Positions 15,352 to 24,790 are shown, counted from the stretch's first letter. The stretch is DNA of 38,413 bases from CAZYBU01 sp964645775 (GCA_964645775.1 CAZYBU010000032.1:1-38413); one strand, 5' to 3'. The notes: a model not told the origin generated them from the letters alone. Program-made: numbers and translations.

Positions 15352-16165
15352 AAGGGAACCGGTTGTTGCCGGGGCCTTTTACCCCGGGGATAATAATACA
15401 CTAAACAGGCAGATAGATAGATATCTCTCTGAAGCTGAAGATGTGGAACTTCCCGGCCCCCTCCTGGGGGTGATCGTGCCACACGCCGGATACATGTATT
15501 CCGGGCCCGTGGCCGCATGGTCTTACCGTCAACTGCTGAAAGCACAGCCGGAAGTGGTGATCGTACTCGCGCTTTCACACAGGTTTCATTTTGATGGAGC
15601 TTCCGTCATGCCGGATGGTGAATACGTTACTCCTTTTGGGGAAGCGAGGGTGGATGAGCCTCTTGCCATGAAGATGCTTGAGCAGGAGGGGTTTGATTAT
15701 CACAGGGAAGCGGACGCCGGAGAGCACTCTCTTGAAGTACAGGTCCCTTTTATTCAGAAAACAGCCCCGGATGCGTCCATTGTTCCCATAACGGTGGGGA
15801 CCCAGGATCCGGAAAGATGCCGCATGCTGGGAGAGAGTCTTTCAGGCGTCATGTCAGGTGACAGCAGGTCCTCAATGCTGGTCATCTCAACGGATCTTTC
15901 TCACTTCCATCCCTATGAAAGGGCCAGGGAACTCGACAATGAGTTTATTGATGCAGTCACTTCCCTTGATGTAAACCGGGTGGCCGATGTCCTCTCCATG
16001 AGAAAGGCGGAAGCTTGTGGGGCGGGACCAGTCATGACAGGAATGGTCGCTGCGACGGAACTTGGAGCCGGAGCGGTTAAGGTTCTGAAATACGCTAATT
16101 CAGGCGATACAGCCGGTGTGAGGGACAGCGTTGTAGGATACTTCGCCGCCGCCCTGCATGGCTGA
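15344..16165 (+). CDS. amrB: AmrB / MEMO1-family protein
   Basis: A 273-residue protein of the MEMO1 family (AmmeMemoRadiSam system protein B). It shows the AGAFYPG start, VPHAGYMYSGP, EHSLEVQVPFI and ISTDLSHFHPYE segments, the His-rich sites expected at the metal or ligand pocket of these extradiol-dioxygenase-like folds. Biochemical role unsettled. Overlaps coaB by 8 bases and is followed, across an AT-rich spacer, by amrA. No radical-SAM partner (AmrS) lies in the window. Confidence 0.9.
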   Translation: MPRREPVVAGAFYPGDNNTLNRQIDRYLSEAEDVELPGPLLGVIVPHAGYMYSGPVAAWSYRQLLKAQPEVVIVLALSHRFHFDGASVMPDGEYVTPFGEARVDEPLAMKMLEQEGFDYHREADAGEHSLEVQVPFIQKTAPDASIVPITVGTQDPERCRMLGESLSGVMSGDSRSSMLVISTDLSHFHPYERARELDNEFIDAVTSLDVNRVADVLSMRKAEACGAGPVMTGMVAATELGAGAVKVLKYANSGDTAGVRDSVVGYFAAALHG

Positions 16166-16328
16166 AAATATATATCATAACAGTAATTATTTTTGAAGAT
16201 GCTTTTTACGTGCAAACAAAAATGAATTATTTTCACTGTCGCTGAAGGCGGTGGGAATAATAGATATTTTTATAGCCAATAAAGGTAAAGAATATATACT
16301 GCTATCATAAAGAATCAGGAACGTTACT
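16166..16328. other. AT-rich spacer between amrB and amrA
   Basis: This 163-base gap is markedly more AT-rich than the flanking genes and interrupts an otherwise tightly packed operon. I see no stable hairpin with a T-run and no convincing promoter, although AATATATA stretches could serve as -10 elements. It may hold a promoter for amrA and the lol genes. Confidence 0.4.
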
Positions 16329-16901
16329 ATGGTTGAATTACGTAAAGATCAAAAATGGAGACTTCTCGCTCTGGCCCGGCATGTTATTGGCCGGGACCTG
16401 GGAGTGGAGAACACACCGGAAGAACCGGACCTGAGTGATCCGGTATTTTCAGAGGAATACGGTGTCTTCGTGACCCTGCATATTGATAAACAGTTACGTG
16501 GATGCATTGGAAATATCCGGGGAGACAGACCGTTACGGGATGGTGTACGCAACATGGCCAGGAGCTCAGCATTCCATGACCCACGCTTTCCGGCCCTGAC
16601 GCCTCAGGAATATGGGATGATCGATATCGAAATCTCTGTCATGAGTCCTGTCGAAAGAGTTGCATCTGTTGACGATATCAAGGTGGGAAGGGATGGATTG
16701 ATCATAAGTCGCGGATACCACTCCGGGCTGCTGCTTCCCCAGGTGGCCACGGAGCAGAATTGGGACACCTATACATTTCTCCAGAATACCTGTTTCAAGG
16801 CGGGTCTGCAGCATGACGCCTGGCAGAAAGAAGATACCGTCATTGAGAAGTTCAGCGCCCTTGTTTTCGGCGAAAAGGAGATGGAGGGACTTCATTCTTG
16901 A
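16329..16901 (+). CDS. amrA: AmrA / AMMECR1-domain protein
   Basis: A 190-residue protein with the AMMECR1 hallmark LRGCIG at 56-61, preceded by GVFVTLHIDKQ and followed by FHDPRFPALTPQEY and IEISVMSPVE. The conserved Cys59 is central to the family. Together with AmrB it forms the pair seen across archaea and bacteria with a radical-SAM protein; the reaction is not established here. ATG 16329 is the start. Four bases overlap with the following lipoprotein gene, which begins inside the amrA end. Confidence 0.9.
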   Translation: MVELRKDQKWRLLALARHVIGRDLGVENTPEEPDLSDPVFSEEYGVFVTLHIDKQLRGCIGNIRGDRPLRDGVRNMARSSAFHDPRFPALTPQEYGMIDIEISVMSPVERVASVDDIKVGRDGLIISRGYHSGLLLPQVATEQNWDTYTFLQNTCFKAGLQHDAWQKEDTVIEKFSALVFGEKEMEGLHS

Positions 16902-17377
16902 AAAGATCACTTCCCCCTTTCCTGATTGCCGGACTCATCCTGCTCCTCGCGGGCTGTTCTGATAAGCCTGAAGATGTACCGCCTGTTCCTGAGCCGGTTA
17001 TCCTTGTTAAGAACTGGGTAAAGGCCATAGAGACGCTTAATTACGAAGCTTACAAAAGGACTGAAGCAAACCCCATGACAAGAGCAGCCTTCATGAACAG
17101 GTACGCGGATTATTATTTCAGGGATTTACAGATAAACCATGTCATCCCGCCTGATGAGAATGATTTCAAACGTGGGCCGGATGGGCGTCACTTTATATGG
17201 AGTGATGTCCGATTTCAGTGCAGGCAGGTTGGCCGGGAAAGCGGAAAAGTCTTGTCTCTGGTCCAGGGGGACGTCCGATGTATTCGATACATTCGAAAGG
17301 ATGAACCCGGTAAAAAAGGCCCCTGGAAGATGTTGAACAGGACCTTCCTTCGGATGCCGGAGGGAATTGATAAATGA
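16898..17377 (+). CDS. Lipoprotein preceding the Lol transporter genes
   Basis: A 159-residue lipoprotein: signal peptide with a clear lipobox LLAGC (Cys at about residue 20) and then SDKPEDVPPVPEP, a proline-rich spacer. The mature part contains helix VKNWVKAIETLNYEAYKRTE and strands, resembling an NTF2-like small domain, but no firm family. TTG 16898 is the start, eight bases after GGAGGG. It overlaps amrA and, through ATGA, the lolC/E gene. Cys residues remain in the mature domain (QCRQ, VRCIR). Confidence 0.8.
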   Translation: MKRSLPPFLIAGLILLLAGCSDKPEDVPPVPEPVILVKNWVKAIETLNYEAYKRTEANPMTRAAFMNRYADYYFRDLQINHVIPPDENDFKRGPDGRHFIWSDVRFQCRQVGRESGKVLSLVQGDVRCIRYIRKDEPGKKGPWKMLNRTFLRMPEGIDK

Positions 17378-18687
17378 TTCGTTCACGTTTCTACGAGCTC
17401 TTTATCGGCTTCCGTTACCTTAAGGCCAGGAAGAACCAGGCCTTCATATCATTTAATACATTTCTCTCCATTGTGATCGTGTTCGTGGGGGTCTTCATCC
17501 TTATCGTGGTAATCTCTGTAATGAACGGATTCCAGGCTCAGATTAAGGACAAGATTCTTGACGTTAACGCGCATATCGAAGTGACCCGTCTCTCGTCAGG
17601 CAACCGGGACAGGGGCTTTGGAGGATACCGGGACCTGACAGAGAAAATCGAGAAGATGGAGGGAATCAGATCAGCCTATCCCTTTATACAGGGACAGGCC
17701 CTCATGCGGCTCCGTGTCGACATTGACCCTGTCATGGTGCGGGGTATCGGAACGAGAGACAATATACCTTCCCATGTGAAAAAATTCATTTCCGAAGGGG
17801 AAGGGCTGTTCGGAAAAGAGAGGGGAGTCTATATCGGGGAGGAGATGGCCCTGATGCATGGAATCAAGAAAGGTGATTACCTTGAGATCATCGTTCCAAG
17901 AGGTGGCCTTCATGCCAGAACCGGGGCTTTGCCCGGTATCGGCCGGTATCCTGTCATCGGTTTCTTTAAAACCGGTTACTATGAATTCGACACGAAACTT
18001 CTTCTCATGTCCCTGGGCCACGCTCAGTCGCTTTTCGCAATAGGAGACCGAGCCAGAGGCATAGCAGTACGTATACGGGACGTCTTTTCCATGGACCTGA
18101 TGGCATCGAAGATACAGAGCAGAATAGGCTTCGATTATATAACGACAACCGCGGAAGAGAAGAACCAGAACCTTTTTTACGCTCTGAGGCTTGAAAAGAT
18201 GATCATGATGATCATTCTTTTTCTGGTTATTATCTCAGCCGGATTTACCATCATGGGGACCCTGGTGATGGTTGTCATGGAAAAGAAGAAGGCCATAGGC
18301 ATATTGAAGACAATGGGGGCCACACCCAATTCAATTATGATTATTTTTATACTGGAAGGATTTTTGATAGGAGTACTGGGGACCCTTTCCGGTGTTGTTC
18401 TCGGCCTGGCTGCCGCCCTTAACCTTGAAGCCATAATTACTTCAATCGAAACCGGAGTGAACCAGTTCCTTTCAGGGATCTACCAGATTTTTGAACTGGG
18501 CGTTTATACTCCTGTGCGACTGGTGCCAACACATGTTTACTATATTGACTCCATTCCCACGGAGATCCATCCTGAATTTGTCGTGTTTATTGCCATATTT
18601 GCTGTCTTTCTGGCGACTCTCTCGGCTATCTTCCCAGCCTGGCAGGCATCCAGAATGAAACCTGTGGAGACAATCCGGTATGAGTGA
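17374..18687 (+). CDS. LolC/LolE-type lipoprotein-releasing permease
   Basis: A 437-residue ABC permease. One transmembrane helix lies near 24-50, followed by a large periplasmic domain (about 55-265) and a three-helix FtsX-like block (around 272-300, 318-345 and 397-420) ending PAWQASRMKPVETIRYE, a typical MacB/LolCE tail. It extracts lipoproteins from the inner membrane for transfer to the carrier LolA. Only one permease accompanies LolD, so a homodimer is likely, unlike the LolC-LolE pair of enteric bacteria. Overlaps both neighbours. Confidence 0.9.
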   Translation: MIRSRFYELFIGFRYLKARKNQAFISFNTFLSIVIVFVGVFILIVVISVMNGFQAQIKDKILDVNAHIEVTRLSSGNRDRGFGGYRDLTEKIEKMEGIRSAYPFIQGQALMRLRVDIDPVMVRGIGTRDNIPSHVKKFISEGEGLFGKERGVYIGEEMALMHGIKKGDYLEIIVPRGGLHARTGALPGIGRYPVIGFFKTGYYEFDTKLLLMSLGHAQSLFAIGDRARGIAVRIRDVFSMDLMASKIQSRIGFDYITTTAEEKNQNLFYALRLEKMIMMIILFLVIISAGFTIMGTLVMVVMEKKKAIGILKTMGATPNSIMIIFILEGFLIGVLGTLSGVVLGLAAALNLEAIITSIETGVNQFLSGIYQIFELGVYTPVRLVPTHVYYIDSIPTEIHPEFVVFIAIFAVFLATLSAIFPAWQASRMKPVETIRYE

Positions 18688-19363
18688 TCAAACCATAATA
18701 GAGTGCAGGGGCGTGGACAAGGTCTACGGAATCGGTCGTAAGGCATTGCGGGTTTTAAAGAAGATAGACATGGATGTTGAACGTGGAGAAGTTCTCTCCA
18801 TCGTAGGGCCTTCGGGAGCGGGAAAATCAACCCTGCTTAATATTATCGGTTGCCTCGATACCCGCTCTTCGGGCGATGTTCGTATTCTGGATAAGAACGT
18901 GTCGAGCCTCTCTGTTGAAAGAATGGCCGGTTTCAGGAACAGAAACATCGGCTTCATCTTTCAGCTTCATCACCTGATGCCGGAGTTTTCAGCCCTGGAG
19001 AACGTGGCCATGCCCCTGATGATTCGAAGGGTCCCCTTCAGAGAGGCAAAGAAGCGCGCTCTGGACCTTCTCGACAGTTTTGGTCTATCGGATAGGGTCG
19101 ATCATAAGCCTGGAGAACTTTCCGGTGGTGAGTGCCAGAGGGTTACCGTAGCCCGGGCCATGGCGGGTGAACCGGAGATACTTTTGGCAGATGAACCCAC
19201 AGGGAGCCTCGATTCTGAGAACTCCATGAAACTCATGGGGCGCATCCTTGAGATCGCCCGTTCCAGGCAAACAACCGTATGCCTTGTTACCCATGACAGG
19301 GAGATAGCCTCTATGACAGACAGGATTCTTCGCCTCAAAGATGGCGCCATAGTTTATGACTGA
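18680..19363 (+). CDS. lolD: LolD-type ABC ATPase
   Basis: A 227-residue ABC ATPase with Walker A GPSGAGKST (43-51), Q-loop Gln95, signature LSGGE (147-151, followed by CQRVTVARAM), Walker B ILLADEP (167-173) and H-loop His205. It powers the LolC/E permease. Start ATG 18680 overlaps the permease gene by 8 bases. The family (MacB/LolD/FtsE group) is certain and Lol assignment follows from the partner gene. Confidence 0.93.
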   Translation: MSDQTIIECRGVDKVYGIGRKALRVLKKIDMDVERGEVLSIVGPSGAGKSTLLNIIGCLDTRSSGDVRILDKNVSSLSVERMAGFRNRNIGFIFQLHHLMPEFSALENVAMPLMIRRVPFREAKKRALDLLDSFGLSDRVDHKPGELSGGECQRVTVARAMAGEPEILLADEPTGSLDSENSMKLMGRILEIARSRQTTVCLVTHDREIASMTDRILRLKDGAIVYD

Positions 19364-19377
19364 TATTCAAATAAGCG

Positions 19378-19405
19378 TTGATAACAGAGCCCGTTACTGA
19401 ATAAT
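19378..19405 (+). promoter_or_regulatory. Likely sigma70-type promoter for the PilZ-like gene
   Basis: TTGATA (19378-19383), 16-base spacer and AATAAT (19400-19405). It ends about 20 bases before the first candidate start (TTG 19423), so the transcript leader would be short. Confidence 0.4.
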
Positions 19406-19422
19406 GACTATCATTAAAGAGC

Positions 19423-20529
19423 TTGCTTGATGTTGCCATGGCAAATCAGATAAAGACAGTAACAGATCGAAATCAGTTCTCCCTGCTTATGAACAACTTC
19501 TTTGCCAAAGGAGACGTTTATATACAGACATCGTCCGGAGATCTGAAATGTCAGTTTCTCGGATATTCTGAGGATAGCGCGGCTTTTCGGTTGCCCAACA
19601 TAAAAAACGTTCCTGATACGGTAATAGCCTTTACCCGTCACGGTCAGCATACAATATACTCCAGCCTGAAGTTTCATGAACGAAATGAAGACACCTATAT
19701 ATTTATTCCCATAAAGTTTCAGATCATATCGACCCAGAGGAAAGAGAACCGGCAAATAGTGGAGCTGGGAGGAGGGAGTAAAAATGTTATATATGTTGAA
19801 AATATAATCACCGATTTCTTTATCTTCCATTCCCTGGAAACGCATGCCCGTAAGAATGACAAGATCCGTGAAATTGCCGAATTTGAACTGAACAAACAGT
19901 TTAAACACGTAAAGATCGTATTCAGCAATGAAGCAAAAAATGACATCAGGATGAGGCATGTCCGTGAAAAGAAAACCCCGATCTTCGTACCTGACCTTAA
20001 CAGCGACCCGGATCCGAAATATGAAGAGATGTATAACTATTACATTAACAATATATACTCAAAGGACTCCCATATAACCGGCAGTCATAAGTTTACAGCG
20101 GAGGCAATGGTCCCCATCATGCATAGAAAGACCATTCCCTACGGCTATATTCAGGTCAACAGCAAGAGCCCAATGGGGGACGGGCAGTTCTCCGTGATAT
20201 CCCGAATGGCCATCGTGATTGACCAGCTATTCATAAAAGAGAAACGGTTCGAATCTCTTCCCGGAAGGTTTCTCGTATCTGACATTTCCCGAAACGGTAT
20301 GGGAATCGTTTTTAAGGACCGGAGCCAGGCCAGAAACTTCAGGAAGGAGAGCCTGATGGCCTTCGACATACTTCTTCCCACCAGCAAAAAGGCCATCATG
20401 TCGGCCTATGTCCGGAATATCATTTTCATGGACAGTGGGTTAATAAAGATAGGCTGCCAGATTGATACCATGGATCAGACTTCGCTAAATAACTACAACG
20501 AGTACCTGGATACTCTTTCCAGTCAGTAA
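19423..20529 (+). CDS. DUF1577-type protein with PilZ-like C-terminus
   Basis: A 368-residue protein without a signal peptide. The N-terminal and middle parts (about 10-280) resemble the spirochaetal DUF1577 family. The C-terminal 95 or so residues (LPGRFLVSDISRNGMGIVF onward) have the (D/N)xSxxG element of PilZ, but the RxxxR element is replaced by a longer spacing (RFESLPGR), so c-di-GMP binding is possible but not assured. It precedes the flagellar genes and may link second-messenger signalling to motility. Start ambiguous: TTG 19423 or ATG 19438 (codon 6); neither has a strong ribosome site. Confidence 0.7.
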   Translation: MLDVAMANQIKTVTDRNQFSLLMNNFFAKGDVYIQTSSGDLKCQFLGYSEDSAAFRLPNIKNVPDTVIAFTRHGQHTIYSSLKFHERNEDTYIFIPIKFQIISTQRKENRQIVELGGGSKNVIYVENIITDFFIFHSLETHARKNDKIREIAEFELNKQFKHVKIVFSNEAKNDIRMRHVREKKTPIFVPDLNSDPDPKYEEMYNYYINNIYSKDSHITGSHKFTAEAMVPIMHRKTIPYGYIQVNSKSPMGDGQFSVISRMAIVIDQLFIKEKRFESLPGRFLVSDISRNGMGIVFKDRSQARNFRKESLMAFDILLPTSKKAIMSAYVRNIIFMDSGLIKIGCQIDTMDQTSLNNYNEYLDTLSSQ

Positions 20530-20544
20530 TACCCATTAATTTCT

Positions 20545-20571
20545 TATTCTCTGCATCTTTCTGGCCGATAT
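20545..20571 (+). promoter_or_regulatory. Possible FliA (sigma28) promoter before flgN
   Basis: TATTCTCT, 11 bases, GCCGATAT. The -10 half matches the sigma28 consensus GCCGATAA at seven of eight positions and the spacing is right, but the -35 half matches TAAAGTTT poorly. It lies between the PilZ-like gene and flgN. Confidence 0.4.
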
Positions 20572-20608
20572 CTTTAGTGACGTAATACATCCGGACAGGG
20601 AGGTCGCC

Positions 20609-21115
20609 ATGTTTAAGCCGGTTATCGAGCTGGAACAAATTCTGGGAGAAGAACTTACCCGTTATGAAGAGCTCTATTCCCTGGAAGAGGAGAAGAGCGA
20701 ACGGATTATCCAGCGGAACGGAGCGGCCATGGAGGAACTTTCTGAAAGACAGGAGTATCTGCTGGAAGAGGTGGCCCGGCTGGAAGAGAAACGCCTTTCC
20801 ATGATACAGGAATACTCCCGGATAAACAATCTGCGGGACATGGGAAGAGACCTTTCACTCAGGGACGTTATCCTTTCCATGGATGAAGATTCATCCGCCC
20901 ATCTCTCGAGGCTTGGAATGGAATTAAGGCGCCTTTTGGTTAAGCTGGATCGATTGAGAAAAAATAATGAACGCCTTATACAGGACAACCTTGATTTTTT
21001 TGAAATACTTGTTTCAGGACTTCGTAATGAAACCGCCCTTTCCGGAGGGTACGGACGAGATGGAAGGGAAGAGGAAAAGGTCTCATCTTCCCTGGTGATA
21101 AATCATACTGCTTAG
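20609..21115 (+). CDS. flgN: FlgN-like chaperone for hook-filament junction proteins
   Basis: A 168-residue helical protein (EQILGEELTRYEELYSLEEE, then LSERQEYLLEEVARLEEKRL, and a C-terminal SGLRNETALSGGYG). Length and helix pattern fit FlgN, which holds FlgK and FlgL before export. Position directly before flgK is the strongest support; sequence similarity in this family is always low. ATG 20609 follows GGGAGG. Confidence 0.82.
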   Translation: MFKPVIELEQILGEELTRYEELYSLEEEKSERIIQRNGAAMEELSERQEYLLEEVARLEEKRLSMIQEYSRINNLRDMGRDLSLRDVILSMDEDSSAHLSRLGMELRRLLVKLDRLRKNNERLIQDNLDFFEILVSGLRNETALSGGYGRDGREEEKVSSSLVINHTA

Positions 21116-21124
21116 GAGATAATC

Positions 21125-23029
21125 ATGAATTCCACCTTTATGGGGCTTGAAATCGGTAAGAGGGGGCTTATGAGCCACCAGCAGGCCCTCCATGTAACAG
21201 GTCACAATATATCCAATGCCGAGAACAAGGAATACTCCAGGCAGAGGGTTGTCATAAACGCTGCGGACCCACTCTATGTCCCGAGCTTGAACAGAGCAAA
21301 TTCCGCCGGTAATATCGGACAGGGTTCGGTTGTTTCCCAGGTTGAGAGGATACGGGATTCCTTTGTTGATGACAGGATTGTCGCGGAAACCAACGTTATG
21401 GGTTACTGGAAGACAAAGGACGACTTTATATATCAGGTGGAAACCATTCTGAATGAACCGGGAGAACATTCCATACGCAGCAGGATGGACCAGTTTTGGC
21501 AGTCATGGCAGGAGCTTTCCAAGTTTCCGGAAGAGAGATCGGCCCGGGAGGTGGTAAAGGAAAAAGGGGTGGCGCTGACGGAATCTGTCCGTAACGTATA
21601 CAGGCAGCTCCATGATCTGAGGCTCAATGCTAACCGCCAGGTAGAACACAGGGTTAATGAAATAAACAACTACGGAAAAGAGATACGGAGCCTGAACGAA
21701 CGCATCCTGAAAGCTGAGGCACTGGGCGACAATCCGAATGACCTGAAGGACAGAAGGGATGCACTTATCGAAAAGCTCTCCGATCTTGTAGAGATATCCG
21801 TGGGGCGAACGGACAAGGATGAAATCATTGTTTATATTGGGAAAGAGAACCTGGTTCAGGGTGAAGTCCAGCATAAACTGAAGGTCGTTCAGGATCCGGC
21901 CAATTCCGGGATGTTCCGGGTCGTCTGGGAGGATGGCCGGGATGTTAACATTAAGGGAGGGCGTCTCGCGGGACTTATTGAGGCCAGAGACGAGATTATC
22001 CGGCAGAATTTACAGGATATAAACGCCTTTGCCATAAACCTGGCGGACCTTACTAACGAGGTTCACAGGGACGGTTTTGGTCGCAAAGGCCAAACCAACA
22101 TCAATTTCTTTGAACATCTTCCCATTGGAGACAGCCCCGTAGGGAATTTCGACATCAATAACGACGGCGTAAACGATACGACCGCCATATTCAAGGTCTC
22201 TGGTACCAACAAGATCGACGCCTCGGCAGCTATCGGTATACGCGGTACATTGACTTTCGTCACAAACGATGATCGCCACTCGCAAGCACAGGTTGAATAC
22301 CGGGAAACCGACACGGTATCCTCCGTAATAAAAAAGATAAACGACGCTGATCTGGGAGTTGTGGCGTATATTGATCACAATAATCAGTTCGCCATGAAGG
22401 CGACCCAGTCTGAAGATGATGACAGGCGGAATTTCATGATTCGTCATCTGGAGGACTCCAACCAGTTTCTAGTGGGGATGACCGGTATCCTGCGAGAGAG
22501 CGGGGCTGACGGGGCCTTCGATTACCGACGAATTGACGAGATCCGCAAGCTCATGCCGGAGAGGGAGCATATAACCATAACGCCGAAGTTTAACCCGGCA
22601 TCGAATTTGAGTGTTTCCGACGCGGTGAATTACGATGTGGACACTATTGCGGCCGCTCAGGGTAAGGATATCGGTGGGACGGGAGACGTTAATACGACAA
22701 ATGGAATCGGGGATGGCTCCAACGCTCTTAGAATCGCGCGGATACGGCATAACAACGGTATGGTGGGCAGGAATACCACCTTCAACGATTTCTACATTTC
22801 CCTGGTTTCTCGCATAGGTGCCCAGGGCGAAGAATCAAAAGAGATGCTTAAAAACCAGGAAGCTGTGATGAAGAACCTTGGGAATCTGCGGGAATCAGTA
22901 TCCGGGGTCAATCTCGACGAGGAGATGGCGAACATGGTGGCCTTCCAGCATGGATACAACGCGGCCGCACGGGTAATAACGACCATGGACCGGATGCTGG
23001 ATGTCATCATCAACAGAATGGGGGTGTAG
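21125..23029 (+). CDS. flgK: Flagellar hook-associated protein 1 (FlgK)
   Basis: A 634-residue protein. The N-terminal rod-type signature STFMGLEIGKRGLMSHQQAL and HNISNAENKEYSRQRV, and C-terminal LDEEMANMVAFQHGYNAAAR with VITTMDRMLDVIINRMGV, define FlgK. It is the first junction protein between hook and filament (periplasmic in spirochaetes). The internal variable part is near-normal in length. Nine bases follow flgN and four precede flgL, so a polycistron is likely. Confidence 0.95.
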   Translation: MNSTFMGLEIGKRGLMSHQQALHVTGHNISNAENKEYSRQRVVINAADPLYVPSLNRANSAGNIGQGSVVSQVERIRDSFVDDRIVAETNVMGYWKTKDDFIYQVETILNEPGEHSIRSRMDQFWQSWQELSKFPEERSAREVVKEKGVALTESVRNVYRQLHDLRLNANRQVEHRVNEINNYGKEIRSLNERILKAEALGDNPNDLKDRRDALIEKLSDLVEISVGRTDKDEIIVYIGKENLVQGEVQHKLKVVQDPANSGMFRVVWEDGRDVNIKGGRLAGLIEARDEIIRQNLQDINAFAINLADLTNEVHRDGFGRKGQTNINFFEHLPIGDSPVGNFDINNDGVNDTTAIFKVSGTNKIDASAAIGIRGTLTFVTNDDRHSQAQVEYRETDTVSSVIKKINDADLGVVAYIDHNNQFAMKATQSEDDDRRNFMIRHLEDSNQFLVGMTGILRESGADGAFDYRRIDEIRKLMPEREHITITPKFNPASNLSVSDAVNYDVDTIAAAQGKDIGGTGDVNTTNGIGDGSNALRIARIRHNNGMVGRNTTFNDFYISLVSRIGAQGEESKEMLKNQEAVMKNLGNLRESVSGVNLDEEMANMVAFQHGYNAAARVITTMDRMLDVIINRMGV

Positions 23030-23033
23030 ATAG

Positions 23034-24296
23034 ATGAACCGGGTAACGAACCAGATGCTTAACAACACCATGACCTACAATCTGAAGCGTCATCAGAGTG
23101 AAATGGACAGGATACAGGAGCAGCTTTCAACGGGTAAGTCGGTTCGTGTTCCCAGGGACAATCCGATTGCCGCTACGAACCAGATGATCTACAGGTCCAG
23201 ACTCTCAGAAGTGGAACAGTACATCAAAAACCTCGAGGAAGGGAAATCCAGGCTTGACCATGTCGATTCAAACATACAGTCTGTGATGAGGATATTTCAG
23301 CGTATCCGCGTTCTCGCTGTACAGGGAGCCCACGGCATATATTCCTCTTTCGAAAGGAAGGAGGCCGCTGCTACGGAGATAAATCAGCTTCTGGAGGAAC
23401 TGGTCGCCATCGCTAACACAAAAGGTTCCACAGGCAGGCCAATCTTCGGTGGGCATCAGACAGGTACAGAGAATATTCCCAATCCTTTTGTTCCGGTTTA
23501 TCAGACCCTGACGGCCGGCAACCAGGGGGATGCCATGATAGGCGTGGAATACCGGGGAAATACAGGTGAGCAGGTCAGGGAAGTCGCCAACGGGGAATAC
23601 ATGAGTGTCAGTGTTCCCGGTAACCGACTCTTCTGGGCCACAAATGAAGTCATTACCTCGAACCAGGACGCATCTGATTATTCCGCGGCATCCAATCAGA
23701 CAATCCGTATTGATGGAAGAGAAATTGATATATCTGCCGGAGACAACCTGGAGATTATCATTGATAAAATTAACCGGGCTGGACTCTCCGTCCGTTCCAG
23801 TAAGGGAGGCAGGAATAACCTTATTCTGGAAACCACGACTCCTCACCAGCTCTGGCTTGAGGATGTGGGTAACGGGACAGTACTCCAGGACCTGGGCCTG
23901 GTTAACAAGAATTTTCCCCAGCCACCAAACAATCTGGCTCCAACGGTAACAAGATCAGGCATGTCAATTTTTGAAATGGTTATACAGCTTCGGGATGACC
24001 TGGTCAGGGGAGACCAGGAACTGGTTGGAGGCCGTGATCTGGGACTTATCGATTCCGCCCTGGATAATATCCTGCGACACGCATCATCCATCGGGGCCCG
24101 GCAAAACCGGATTGAGGAGCTGGCGAAGCGTTCAGAATATTACAAGGGAAATGTTCTTGAAATGATTGCCAGCAGTGAAGGAATCGATTACTCTGAAACA
24201 ATCATGAATTTTAAGTGGCTTGAGAGTGTTCACCAGTATGCTCTCGCTGTTGGCGCTAAGACCATTAAACCGACACTTATGGATTTTCTCCGCTGA
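23034..24296 (+). CDS. flgL: Flagellar hook-associated protein 3 (FlgL)
   Basis: A 420-residue flagellin-like protein. The N-terminus MNRVTNQMLNNTMTYNLKRH, then QLSTGKSVRVPRDNP and the C-terminal ETIMNFKWLESVHQYALAVG are FlgL signatures. It is the second junction protein, joining FlgK to the filament. It is longer than the enteric homologue because of an extra central domain. Follows flgK by 4 bases. Confidence 0.95.
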   Translation: MNRVTNQMLNNTMTYNLKRHQSEMDRIQEQLSTGKSVRVPRDNPIAATNQMIYRSRLSEVEQYIKNLEEGKSRLDHVDSNIQSVMRIFQRIRVLAVQGAHGIYSSFERKEAAATEINQLLEELVAIANTKGSTGRPIFGGHQTGTENIPNPFVPVYQTLTAGNQGDAMIGVEYRGNTGEQVREVANGEYMSVSVPGNRLFWATNEVITSNQDASDYSAASNQTIRIDGREIDISAGDNLEIIIDKINRAGLSVRSSKGGRNNLILETTTPHQLWLEDVGNGTVLQDLGLVNKNFPQPPNNLAPTVTRSGMSIFEMVIQLRDDLVRGDQELVGGRDLGLIDSALDNILRHASSIGARQNRIEELAKRSEYYKGNVLEMIASSEGIDYSETIMNFKWLESVHQYALAVGAKTIKPTLMDFLR

Positions 24297-24328
24297 TTGA
24301 AGGGCGAGAAATTAAAGGAGATAATAAC

Positions 24329-24790
24329 GTGTCCGTAACTATTACGACCCGTCACTATGGTGAAATCGAAATCGATGAACGACAGATATTTGAGTTTACG
24401 GAAGGAATACTCGGTTTCGATTATGTAAGAAAATTCGCTATATTCGATTCAAACGACGATAAGTCTCCATTTAAGTGGATGCAGGCCGTGGATGAGCCGG
24501 AGCTTGCCTTCGTAGTATTATCTCCTGTGGAAGTATTCGGAGAGTATGAACTGAAGGTCGCAGAACAGGACCTTGAAAACATAGGAGCCGGAAAACCTGA
24601 TGAACTGGTAGTTCTCGCCATAGTTACGATACCTGAGGATCCTCAAAATATGACTGTCAATCTGCAGGGTCCCGTCATCATAAATCCGGCAACCGGTAAG
24701 GGACGTCAGGTAATATCACTTTCCGATCGATACGGCGTGCGCCACAGGGTCATGGATGAGATCGACAGGAACGCCAGGGAGGAGGGATGA
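24329..24790 (+). CDS. fliW: Flagellar assembly factor FliW
   Basis: A 153-residue protein with ITTRHYGEIEIDERQIFEF, EGILGFDYVRKFAI and the FKWMQAVDEPELAFVVLSP strand-turn, all FliW hallmarks. FliW binds CsrA and flagellin, forming a partner switch that matches flagellin supply to assembly. GTG 24329 is the start, behind AAAGGAG. Only one base separates its stop from the csrA start. Confidence 0.95.
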   Translation: MSVTITTRHYGEIEIDERQIFEFTEGILGFDYVRKFAIFDSNDDKSPFKWMQAVDEPELAFVVLSPVEVFGEYELKVAEQDLENIGAGKPDELVVLAIVTIPEDPQNMTVNLQGPVIINPATGKGRQVISLSDRYGVRHRVMDEIDRNAREEG

